Under the pieces are notes generated by a model. It did not search any database. It was not told the origin of the DNA and worked only from the letters and a program-made list of their open reading frames with translations. 64,000 nucleotides of DNA, taken from assembly GCA_017519865.1 (NCBI GenBank), contig JAFWRQ010000014.1, positions 62,001 through 126,000 on the forward strand, given 5' to 3'. The DNA is from Bacteroidales bacterium (GTDB lineage Bacteria > Bacteroidota > Bacteroidia > Bacteroidales > UBA932). Positions 8,432 to 15,072 of the stretch are shown in pieces. The first letter of the stretch is position 1. Each line of letters opens with the position of its first letter. Made by a program: the position numbers and the translations under genes.

Positions 8432-8460
8432 AACTCAGCAATAAATGGATGTAGATGCAA

Positions 8461-8682
8461 TTACTGAAGTTTCTGCATAACTTCGCTATAAGAGTCCCTA
8501 CAATACAATTCTTCTGGAGATACAGACAGCTGGATATAAGTGCAAGACTTATGCTCTTTCAAAAACGGTTTCTCCTTAAGTAATTCCTTTGGCATATACT
8601 TAAGGTCCATGACGGCAACAATAACACTTTTCTGGATTGACAATGTGTTTCCGCTAAGAAGATTCAATTCTATAAAATCCAT
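8461..8682 (-). CDS. Small hypothetical protein (73 aa)
   Basis: It begins MDFIELNLLSGNTLSIQKS and continues with two predicted beta-hairpins and YIQLSVSPEELYCRDSY. The pattern is loosely like the small FlbD-like or phage-type proteins seen on Bacteroidota mobile elements. I do not recognise a defined family. It lies 29 bases upstream of the CoiA-like gene on the same strand and shares its AT-rich composition, so it is probably co-transcribed. Short length makes it uncertain that it is a real gene. Confidence 0.45.
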   Translation of the reverse strand: MDFIELNLLSGNTLSIQKSVIVAVMDLKYMPKELLKEKPFLKEHKSCTYIQLSVSPEELYCRDSYSEVMQKLQ

Positions 8683-8715
8683 AATACTTCACTATAAACA
8701 ACGTATATAATCCTT

Positions 8716-9612
8716 TCATGAATTCAGTGTATAATTACACTTCGGATAGTTTGAACATCCGTAGAAAGAACCATACCTCCCATGTCGAAGAACAAGTTTT
8801 CCCCCGCATTTAGGACATCTTCCGTTTGTCACAGCTGCATCCCGACGTTCTTTGTTACGTCGAACATTATCAATGTGTTCTTTTCGATCTGACCCGGAAG
8901 TGGAAATAACCTCGAGAAGCCTCCTCCGATAAAAGTTAACTTGATCTATTGATAGGATCACATCACGGTATTGCTTGATGTAAGGGACAACATCCTGCAT
9001 ATTCAGAACCGGCTGATCTGCTGTCACATTAATTCTTGTTTCGCTGGGGAAAGCAACAATTCCATGTATGATGGTATCATAGCCAAACACAAGCCGGCGA
9101 AGAGATTTAATGTGGCCCTCATTCTGCCAAATAGGATTCCTTAACTGGTTCTGCTGGGTAAAGCCATAACGTTTGTACCCCCAAGCTGGCAAATACTGTT
9201 TCCAGAACTCTGAGTTACCGGAACCATATACCTTTCCGTGAAAGTTCTTTGTTTCCAAGACGAACACTCCATAACGGGAGATGATAAGATGGTCTACTTG
9301 CGTGGTGTAGTTTCCATCACGTATGAGGAGGTCATTAAACACATGGTAGTCGTTACATGATAGATCTGCCAAGAAAGATGAAATCCTTTTCTCTCCATTG
9401 TCTCCAATAGCTTCTGCTTTGCTACTATACTTAGGGGTTATTATTGATGCCCAGAATCCTTTTTCCTCCTTGATAGCGCTTCCAGAAAACTGCGCCTCGC
9501 GGTTTATCTTACGGAAACATTCACGCCTCACCTTCTCTATGATAGACTTGATTGTCAAATAGAGGAGGAAAACGAATAGTGCAACTAGTCCTATGTACTG
9601 TAGGATTGTCAT
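8716..9612 (-). CDS. NERD-domain protein with C-terminal topoisomerase-type zinc ribbon
   Basis: A 298-residue protein. An N-terminal membrane segment at about residues 5-22 is followed by a basic stretch, then a NERD (nuclease-related) domain with Glu74, Asp107 in TQVDHLIIS and Glu120/Lys122 in VLETKNFHG, the expected nuclease-fold residues. At the C-terminus CPKCGG and a second Cys pair near YGCSNYPKC make a topoisomerase-I-like zinc ribbon. NERD proteins are widespread and often plasmid- or island-borne; function is not established and DNA binding or cleavage is inference. The ATG at 9612 is preferred over a TTG one codon upstream. A -7 box lies at 9645-9652. AT-rich, accessory. Confidence 0.75.
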   Translation of the reverse strand: MTILQYIGLVALFVFLLYLTIKSIIEKVRRECFRKINREAQFSGSAIKEEKGFWASIITPKYSSKAEAIGDNGEKRISSFLADLSCNDYHVFNDLLIRDGNYTTQVDHLIISRYGVFVLETKNFHGKVYGSGNSEFWKQYLPAWGYKRYGFTQQNQLRNPIWQNEGHIKSLRRLVFGYDTIIHGIVAFPSETRINVTADQPVLNMQDVVPYIKQYRDVILSIDQVNFYRRRLLEVISTSGSDRKEHIDNVRRNKERRDAAVTNGRCPKCGGKLVLRHGRYGSFYGCSNYPKCNYTLNS

Positions 9613-9644
9613 CAAATGGTCATAGTTCGGTATTCCATACCATT

Positions 9645-9652
9645 CAAATATA
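9645..9652 (-). promoter_or_regulatory. -7 box for the NERD gene
   Basis: On the minus strand this reads TATATTTG, 32 bases before the ATG at 9612, matching TAnnTTTG. Confidence 0.6.
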
Positions 9653-9975
9653 CAAACAAATCTCTAATCTTAGCATTATTGGAGAATCCGCACTAAACTG
9701 ACCCCCTCATTTTACACATTATTGAAGGAGAACTAGGGAGGGCACTTTGCTACGGAGTTTCCAGTCAGGAGCATTAACCGCGCTGAGATGGCGATTCTGC
9801 TCTTAACCCTACATTGTAATGTGGCGTCAGGAGCAAATATCGCCTTCTGAGGCATATAATGCGCCTGGGCTTTCGGGAGTCAAGGTGTTGATGGTATTAA
9901 TTCGATGCTCGGCACCTGAGAATACTCCCTTCCGCCACAAGGTATTGGAAATAAACGTTTACGACTAAAAGGCGA
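9653..9975. other. Gene-free right edge of the accessory patch
   Basis: No supported gene. The stretch holds a 10-base direct repeat GTCAGGAGCA at 9764-9773 and 9826-9835. An AAACTGACCCCCTC segment near 9697 weakly recalls an insertion-sequence end, but no transposase fragment accompanies it. Composition changes back to the GC-rich core at about 9975. This looks like decayed mobile DNA; the assignment is tentative. Confidence 0.4.
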
Positions 9976-10911
9976 TTAAAGGTTACGGTTCATGAATCCG
10001 ACCATCATCCCATTGACCTCCTGCGACTCCGGCAGGTCCTGGTTGGTGACGTTGTGGACGTGACCGACTCTCCTGTCGTCGGACTTGATGTCCACGAATT
10101 CGATGCTGCGCCCACGAGAGTCGCAGTCCGACTTGATCAGCAATGCCTGGTCCCGTATGAAGTCATGGGTACACGTTGAAACGAACAGCGGACCGGAGTA
10201 ACTGCCGATATAGGTTCTTGGCGACACGGATTCCAGCCACCGGTCATCCTTGTAGCGGGGACCTATGAACCATTCTAAGGCGCTCTTGGCGAATCCTCCG
10301 GCGTGTGCGAACGAAGCGAAGTCATAAGCAGGACAGCTCAGCATGACTCCCTTCGTCTTGAAAACCTTCGGGCGCACGGGCAGGGAGGTGTCTTCCGTCC
10401 CCTCAGCCATGTACAGGGCGAGATGGCCTCCGGCGGAATCCCCGGTGAGGAACATCCTGTCCTTGTTGAGCCCAAGCTCCGCAGCGTGTGTCGCAAGGTA
10501 ATCCAGCGCAGCCGCGCAGTCGCTGAGCTCATCCGAAACATCCTTTTTCCCGTCATTTACCCGGTATTCCAGCAGGACCACATCGTAACCTTCCTTCAGG
10601 AATACGGAAGCGAACTTACGGTTGTTCTGACGTTTTCCCGCTACATAGAAGCCGCCGTGGATATCGATGAGGACGGCGTCCTTCCGGACGTCCTTGGCGG
10701 CATAATAGATATCTACCACCTGCGCCGGTGTACCGCCGGCCACATATTGGACATCTATCCTCTTCTCCAGCGAATCCGCGTAGGCCGGTTCCGTCGAGAC
10801 CCTGTTGCTGCCGGAAACTACCATCTGCAGCATCGGTTTCGTAACCTTGAAACTGCACCCTGTCCAAAGGGCCGCTGTGGCCAATAAGATTAAAAAGTAA
10901 GTCCGTTTCAT
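9976..10911 (-). CDS. Lipoprotein alpha/beta hydrolase (HSL-like)
   Basis: A 311-residue hydrolase. The N-terminus is a signal peptide with lipobox-like WTGC (Cys19), so it is probably a lipid-anchored envelope protein. The HGG oxyanion motif (DIHGGFYVAGK), the nucleophile motif GDSAGGH and a late THDFIRD plus VGHVHN give Ser, Asp and His of a hormone-sensitive-lipase-type catalytic triad. It is expected to hydrolyse esters, substrate unknown. The ATG at 10911 is chosen because the signal peptide starts there; the open frame reaches 10962. It is divergent from the small gene at 10981. Confidence 0.8.
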   Translation of the reverse strand: MKRTYFLILLATAALWTGCSFKVTKPMLQMVVSGSNRVSTEPAYADSLEKRIDVQYVAGGTPAQVVDIYYAAKDVRKDAVLIDIHGGFYVAGKRQNNRKFASVFLKEGYDVVLLEYRVNDGKKDVSDELSDCAAALDYLATHAAELGLNKDRMFLTGDSAGGHLALYMAEGTEDTSLPVRPKVFKTKGVMLSCPAYDFASFAHAGGFAKSALEWFIGPRYKDDRWLESVSPRTYIGSYSGPLFVSTCTHDFIRDQALLIKSDCDSRGRSIEFVDIKSDDRRVGHVHNVTNQDLPESQEVNGMMVGFMNRNL

Positions 10912-10944
10912 ACGGTAAAGGTAAGCATTCTGATGAAAAATCAG

Positions 10945-10952
10945 TACATTTG
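10945..10952 (+). promoter_or_regulatory. -7 box for the small EF-hand protein
   Basis: TACATTTG fits TAnnTTTG and lies 28 bases upstream of the ATG at 10981. Confidence 0.65.
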
Positions 10953-10980
10953 TATAGAACAACCAATAACACTGAATACT

Positions 10981-11283
10981 ATGGCAGAAGAAGTAAAAAA
11001 TCCCATGGATCTTAATGGTGACGGAAAGATCACCCTTGGCGAAAGGGCACAGTATTATGCCGGCAAGGCTGGCGAAAAGCTTGAGCAGGCCACCAACAAG
11101 GTAGCCGCCGAACTCAAGGAGGATGCCAAAGAGTTGGGCGCCAAGGCCTCAGTCAAGGCGAAGGAGGTCGGGGCCAAGGCTAAGTGCAAGGCCAAGGAAG
11201 TCTATGCCGACGCCAAGGAAGAGGTTGCAGAGGCAGCCGCCAAGGCAAAGGCCAAGGTCAGCGAGCTGAAGAAGAAAGCGTAA
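10981..11283 (+). CDS. Small protein: EF-hand-like loop plus Ala/Lys/Glu helical repeats
   Basis: A 100-residue protein. It begins MAEEVKNPMDLNGDGKITLG, which contains a DxNxDGxIxxxE calcium-loop pattern as in EF-hands and dockerins. The remaining 75 residues are almost only Ala, Lys, Glu and Val in an imperfect heptad to 11-mer pattern with repeated units such as AKEVGAKAK, predicting one long amphipathic helix of LEA/apolipoprotein type. No signal peptide. Function unknown; calcium binding is inference. The ATG at 10981 is preferred over an upstream frame start at 10933 because a -7 box overlaps that extension. Its 3' end overlaps the convergent hydrolase gene by 26 bases. Confidence 0.7.
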   Translation: MAEEVKNPMDLNGDGKITLGERAQYYAGKAGEKLEQATNKVAAELKEDAKELGAKASVKAKEVGAKAKCKAKEVYADAKEEVAEAAAKAKAKVSELKKKA

Positions 11284-12409
11284 AGTGTAAGACCTTGTCG
11301 TAGTCGTTCCAGTTGCGCAGGTCGAGCGTAGTGTTCTGCTGGTCGTAGACGCAGGTGTACTGCGTGTCCTCGACGGTACCGGTCTCCCATACCAGGTCCT
11401 TCCAATGGACCAGTCCGAGGCATTCCATTGCCTCGTCGAAAGTCAGGGTGCCGTTGCGCTCGCGCAGGTAGTTGCCTGCAGTCTCGTACCTCCACCAACT
11501 GTGGCTGTAGACGTTGCCGACGGACATGTCCGGCTCGGTGGTGTAGTACTTCCCGGACAGGAGGTGGTTGGTAACCAGCATCGAGTTCTCGCCTTCACTC
11601 TTGCGGACGACCATCGATTTCCATCCGTCGTTCATATCGAACTCCAGGACGGCGCAGTCGCCGTTGGCGTCAGCTATCATGTAGTGGTAGCCGGAGCCGA
11701 CGGTGGCGTCATGCCGTATGTCGAGCGAGGCAGCGAGGTCCAGGGCCTCCTGGACCGTGGCGCAACGGTCCAGCCAGAGACGCATTATGATGGTCGTGCC
11801 GACCTTGTGCTTGCCGCTCTCCTGCTGGGCTGCCATTTTCGGAAGGGCCATGATGGAGGTGCACAGGCCTTTCTCGTTGATTCCGTCAAGTGGGGTGTAG
11901 ATGGCTGCGAGGCTGTTGACCTTGTCCTTCAGCGAGGTTGGGAGTTTCTCCAGTGAATATCCGAAGTGCGACATGTCACTTACCGCGATGGAGGCGTATC
12001 CTTTCCGGGGATGTGAGACGGTCACCATCGTAGGGTTTTTGAAATAGTCGTAGTTGCGCCCGTACCAGTAGCCTCCTCCGTCTGCCTTGGCGGCCTGGAA
12101 ACTGGTGCAGTTGAAAACAGTGGCGAGTTCGCCGTCCTCGTCGGCGACCTGGGCGCTCTTCATCTTGATCGGGATGCCCTTGCCGATGCGCCCGGTGATG
12201 TATCGGAGCAGGTCGGCGTTGGAGGCAATGTCCTTTGAAATGACGTCATCAAGGTCATAGGAGGCCTTGAAGTCCATCTTGTAGAGATATTCGTTGCCGT
12301 CCAGCGGCTCGATGGAGCGGATGGTGGCTATCTCGCCGTGCCAGATTGTGGCGACGAGCAGGCAGAGAAGCGCGAGGATAGCGACGGTCTTGAACAATAC
12401 TTTTTTCAT
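11258..12409 (-). CDS. Choloylglycine hydrolase/C45-like Ntn hydrolase, membrane-anchored
   Basis: A 383-residue protein with one N-terminal hydrophobic segment (about residues 5-22, signal or anchor). The predicted nucleophile is Cys101 in VFNCTSF, followed by YGRNYDY with the conserved Arg and Asp, and later IADANGDCAVLEF. These match linear amide C-N hydrolases (Ntn fold), the group of bile-salt hydrolase, penicillin V acylase and acyltransferase-like C45 enzymes. Substrate unknown; bile salts or N-acyl amino compounds are possible. The ATG lies one base beyond the yccF stop, so the two are probably one operon. The 3' end overlaps the gene on the other strand by 26 bases. Confidence 0.75.
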   Translation of the reverse strand: MKKVLFKTVAILALLCLLVATIWHGEIATIRSIEPLDGNEYLYKMDFKASYDLDDVISKDIASNADLLRYITGRIGKGIPIKMKSAQVADEDGELATVFNCTSFQAAKADGGGYWYGRNYDYFKNPTMVTVSHPRKGYASIAVSDMSHFGYSLEKLPTSLKDKVNSLAAIYTPLDGINEKGLCTSIMALPKMAAQQESGKHKVGTTIIMRLWLDRCATVQEALDLAASLDIRHDATVGSGYHYMIADANGDCAVLEFDMNDGWKSMVVRKSEGENSMLVTNHLLSGKYYTTEPDMSVGNVYSHSWWRYETAGNYLRERNGTLTFDEAMECLGLVHWKDLVWETGTVEDTQYTCVYDQQNTTLDLRNWNDYDKVLHFTLSSSAR

Positions 12410-12410
12410 G

Positions 12411-12779
12411 TCAACGGATTTCTTTGCCGAAAGGGAAGATGGCGTTCAGGGCCATTGAGAGATGTTTGAGTCCCCACGGAATACCTATGATGGAGATGCA
12501 GCAGACGAATCCGCAGACCAGATGGATGAGTGCTATCTCCCACCATCCCAGGAGTATCCAGATGAGGTTCATCACGACGGAGATGCAGCCGGGCTCGCCG
12601 GGTCCGTTAACAAGCTCGTGGCCGAAGGGCCACAGCGCATACGTCCCGAGCTTGAACAGCTGGATGCCGAAGGGGATGCCGATGATGGTCAGACACATCA
12701 CCAGGCCTACGAAATAATAGATGAGGGCTATCAGCAGGCCGCCGAGTATGAGCCAGATTATGTTCCCAAGTGATTTCAT
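12411..12779 (-). CDS. YccF-domain inner membrane protein
   Basis: A 122-residue protein with two copies of the YccF repeat: hydrophobic segments ending in TIIGIPFGIQLFKLG and SIIGIPWGLKHL, with ALWPFGHEL and AIFPFGKEI after them. YccF proteins are small inner membrane proteins of unknown function. The ATG at 12779 (MKSLGNIIWLILGG) fits the family start better than the frame start at 12806. It is transcribed toward the Ntn hydrolase and divergent from dusB, with 58 bases between the starts. Confidence 0.88.
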   Translation of the reverse strand: MKSLGNIIWLILGGLLIALIYYFVGLVMCLTIIGIPFGIQLFKLGTYALWPFGHELVNGPGEPGCISVVMNLIWILLGWWEIALIHLVCGFVCCISIIGIPWGLKHLSMALNAIFPFGKEIR

Positions 12780-12825
12780 ATCACAATAATAGTGAATTTT
12801 GCTCATAATAGGGGCAAAAAAGGAT

Positions 12826-12833
12826 TATCTTTG
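12826..12833 (+). promoter_or_regulatory. -7 box for dusB, only 4 nt from the ATG
   Basis: TATCTTTG at 12826-12833 with TTTG at 12798-12801 as a possible -33. The dusB ATG is at 12838, so transcription would begin at or very near the start codon. Confidence 0.75.
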
Positions 12834-12837
12834 CACC

Positions 12838-13872
12838 ATGAAGATCGGAAACGTAGATTTGGGCGACAGGCCGGTGCTGCTCGCGCCGATGGAGGATGTG
12901 ACGGACGCGTCCTTCCGCATCCTCTGCCGCGAGCAGGGTGCGGCGATGGTATACACCGAATTCGTGCCCTCCGACGGACTGATCCGCGACGCCGTCAAGG
13001 CCAAGGCCAAGATGCGCACGATTCCCGAGGAGGCCCCGGTAGGCATCCAGATATATGGCAATATCCCGGAATCGATGGTGGAGGCAGCGCGCATGGCGGA
13101 CCGTGCCGCCGAGATTTGCGGCGGCTACGGCTGCGACGTGGTGGACATCAACTTCGGTTGCCCGGTGAACAAGATAGCCGGCCGCGGCGCCGGTTCCGGC
13201 ATGATGCGCGAGCCGGACAAGATGGTGATGATCACCGACATGATCGTAAAAGCCGTGTCCAAGCCCGTTACCGTCAAGACCCGGCTCGGGTGGGACGAGC
13301 ATTCCAAGATCATAGTCGAACTCGCCGAACGCCTTCAGGACGTGGGCATCAGCGCATTGACCATCCACGGCCGCACGCGCCAGCAGATGTACAAGGGCGA
13401 GGCGGACTGGAGCCTCATCGGTGCGGTCAAGGCCAATCCGCGCATGTCCATCCCCATTATCGGCAACGGTGACATCAATTCTCCGGAGAAGGCGAAGGAA
13501 GCCTTCGACCGATATGGCGTTGACGGCATCATGGTGGGGCGCGCTTCTTTCGGACATCCTTGGATCTTCCGGGAGATCAGGCATTTCCTCGACACCGGGG
13601 AGCTTCTTCCCCCGATGTCCGTCGTAGACCGCGTGGCTCTGGCTAAGCGGCATTTCCAACTGTCGCTGGACCTGAAGGGAAATGTCCGCGGCGTGTTCGA
13701 GATGCGCCGCCACCTGTCGTGTTATTTCAAGGGGCTTCCGGACTTCAAGGAGACGCGCATCCGCCTCGTGACGAGCACAGATATCCCCGAAATCTTCGCA
13801 ACCCTTGACTATATTGCAGAAAAATGGGGAAATGTGGAGATGGAGGGTGCCGAGAGCGTCTATGGTCTCTGA
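12838..13872 (+). CDS. dusB: tRNA-dihydrouridine synthase (Dus family)
   Basis: A 344-residue flavoenzyme that reduces uridine to dihydrouridine in tRNA D-loops. It carries the TIM-barrel FMN-binding motif LLAPMEDVTDASFR near the N-terminus, DINFGCPVNKIAGRGAGSG with the catalytic Cys, HGRTRQQMYKG and GNGDI...DGIMVGRASFGHPW, all diagnostic. The ATG at 12838 is required because the barrel motif begins at residue 14; the frame start at 12799 lies upstream of the promoter. Single gene or first of a run with lpxK, which has its own -7 box. Confidence 0.95.
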   Translation: MKIGNVDLGDRPVLLAPMEDVTDASFRILCREQGAAMVYTEFVPSDGLIRDAVKAKAKMRTIPEEAPVGIQIYGNIPESMVEAARMADRAAEICGGYGCDVVDINFGCPVNKIAGRGAGSGMMREPDKMVMITDMIVKAVSKPVTVKTRLGWDEHSKIIVELAERLQDVGISALTIHGRTRQQMYKGEADWSLIGAVKANPRMSIPIIGNGDINSPEKAKEAFDRYGVDGIMVGRASFGHPWIFREIRHFLDTGELLPPMSVVDRVALAKRHFQLSLDLKGNVRGVFEMRRHLSCYFKGLPDFKETRIRLVTSTDIPEIFATLDYIAEKWGNVEMEGAESVYGL

Positions 13873-13880
13873 TTTTTTAC

Positions 13881-13888
13881 TATTTTTG
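13881..13888 (+). promoter_or_regulatory. -7 box for lpxK
   Basis: TATTTTTG, 23 bases upstream of the ATG at 13912, within the short AT-rich gap after dusB. Confidence 0.6.
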
Positions 13889-13911
13889 TAAAACTTTCGC
13901 CTTGGCGGACC

Positions 13912-15072
13912 ATGATTGACAAACTGTTACTGTTCCCATACTATCTCATCCTGGGCATCCGTCATGCCCTGTACGACAAAGGCTTCCTCTGCAAGACCCG
14001 CGAAGCCGCAGTTCCCACCATCTGCATCGGCAACATCACTGTCGGAGGCACCGGCAAGACTCCACATACGGAGATGCTCCTGCGCACGCTCCATCGCAGC
14101 GACGACTGGGGCTTCCGCAACGTCGCCGTCCTCTCGCGCGGCTACAAGCGCAAGAGCAAGTGCTTCCAGCAGGTGGTGACGGGAGACAGCGCCATAGCCT
14201 ACGGTGACGAACCGGTGCAGATCAAGAAAAAGTTCCCCGCCGTTACCGTCGCCGTGGACAAGGACCGCATCGAGGGTTGCGACTTCCTTTGCCATCCCGA
14301 ACTTCTGCAGACCTCCAAGAAGGCGCGCAAGTGCGTCCACAAGGAGATGGAGCCCGCGGAGATCATCGTCCTTGACGACGCTTTCCAGTACAGGAGACTC
14401 AAGGCCGCATACAACATCGTCCTGGTGGATTACAACCGTCCGCTGGACAAGGATATGCTGCTGCCGCTCGGGCGCCTGCGCGACCTGCCGTCGCGCCTCC
14501 GCGCGGCCGACGCGGTCATCATCACCAAGTGCCCGCACTATATGGAGGACGAGGACAGGGCGGAGTTCCTCGCCGGTCTGGGTTACAAAGACTTCGACCC
14601 CGTCCTTTGCGAGGCCACGAACAGGAAAGGGGGCAGGCAGAAGGTGTATTTCACCTGCATCAACTACCAGCCGATGGAGCAGATCTACGAAGAGGGAGAC
14701 TCCAGATACATCTACACCAAGAAACTCATCCTCTTCACCGGCATAGCCAAGGACACCCCCCTGCGGATGTTCCTCAGCGATAACTATAAGATAGTCAAGC
14801 ACCTGTCCTTCAAGGACCATCACAACTACACCAAGGCGGACATCCGCACCATCGAATCCGCCTCCAAGGCTTTCCCCACGGCTGCCGTCGCGACGACCGA
14901 GAAGGACGCGCAGCGCCTGGTGGACTGTCCCAAGGTCACCCCCAGGCTCAAGGAACGTCTGTTCCAGGTCCCCATCGAGGTGGCATTCCTCTCGGAGCAG
15001 GAAGAGAACGTGTTCTCCTCCACGCTCATCGACCGTCTAAGAAAGTATCAACAGCAGAAAAATGTCAAATAA
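13912..15072 (+). CDS. lpxK: Tetraacyldisaccharide 4'-kinase (LpxK)
   Basis: A 386-residue inner-membrane-associated kinase that phosphorylates the 4' position of lipid A precursor, the sixth step of the Raetz pathway. The Walker A-like segment GNITVGGTGKTPHTE lies at about residues 42-56, with SRGYKRKS and GDEPVQIKKK after it and the DDAFQYRRL motif at about 158, all standard LpxK signatures. It overlaps the rnr start by 11 bases. Its presence confirms a Gram-negative envelope with lipid A. Confidence 0.95.
   Translation: MIDKLLLFPYYLILGIRHALYDKGFLCKTREAAVPTICIGNITVGGTGKTPHTEMLLRTLHRSDDWGFRNVAVLSRGYKRKSKCFQQVVTGDSAIAYGDEPVQIKKKFPAVTVAVDKDRIEGCDFLCHPELLQTSKKARKCVHKEMEPAEIIVLDDAFQYRRLKAAYNIVLVDYNRPLDKDMLLPLGRLRDLPSRLRAADAVIITKCPHYMEDEDRAEFLAGLGYKDFDPVLCEATNRKGGRQKVYFTCINYQPMEQIYEEGDSRYIYTKKLILFTGIAKDTPLRMFLSDNYKIVKHLSFKDHHNYTKADIRTIESASKAFPTAAVATTEKDAQRLVDCPKVTPRLKERLFQVPIEVAFLSEQEENVFSSTLIDRLRKYQQQKNVK

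Noticed and set aside
9690..9730. Possible insertion-sequence end (AAACTGACCCCCTC) or a degenerate copy of the palindromic element
   Set aside because: The similarity is a few bases only, with no hairpin structure, transposase fragment or matching second end.
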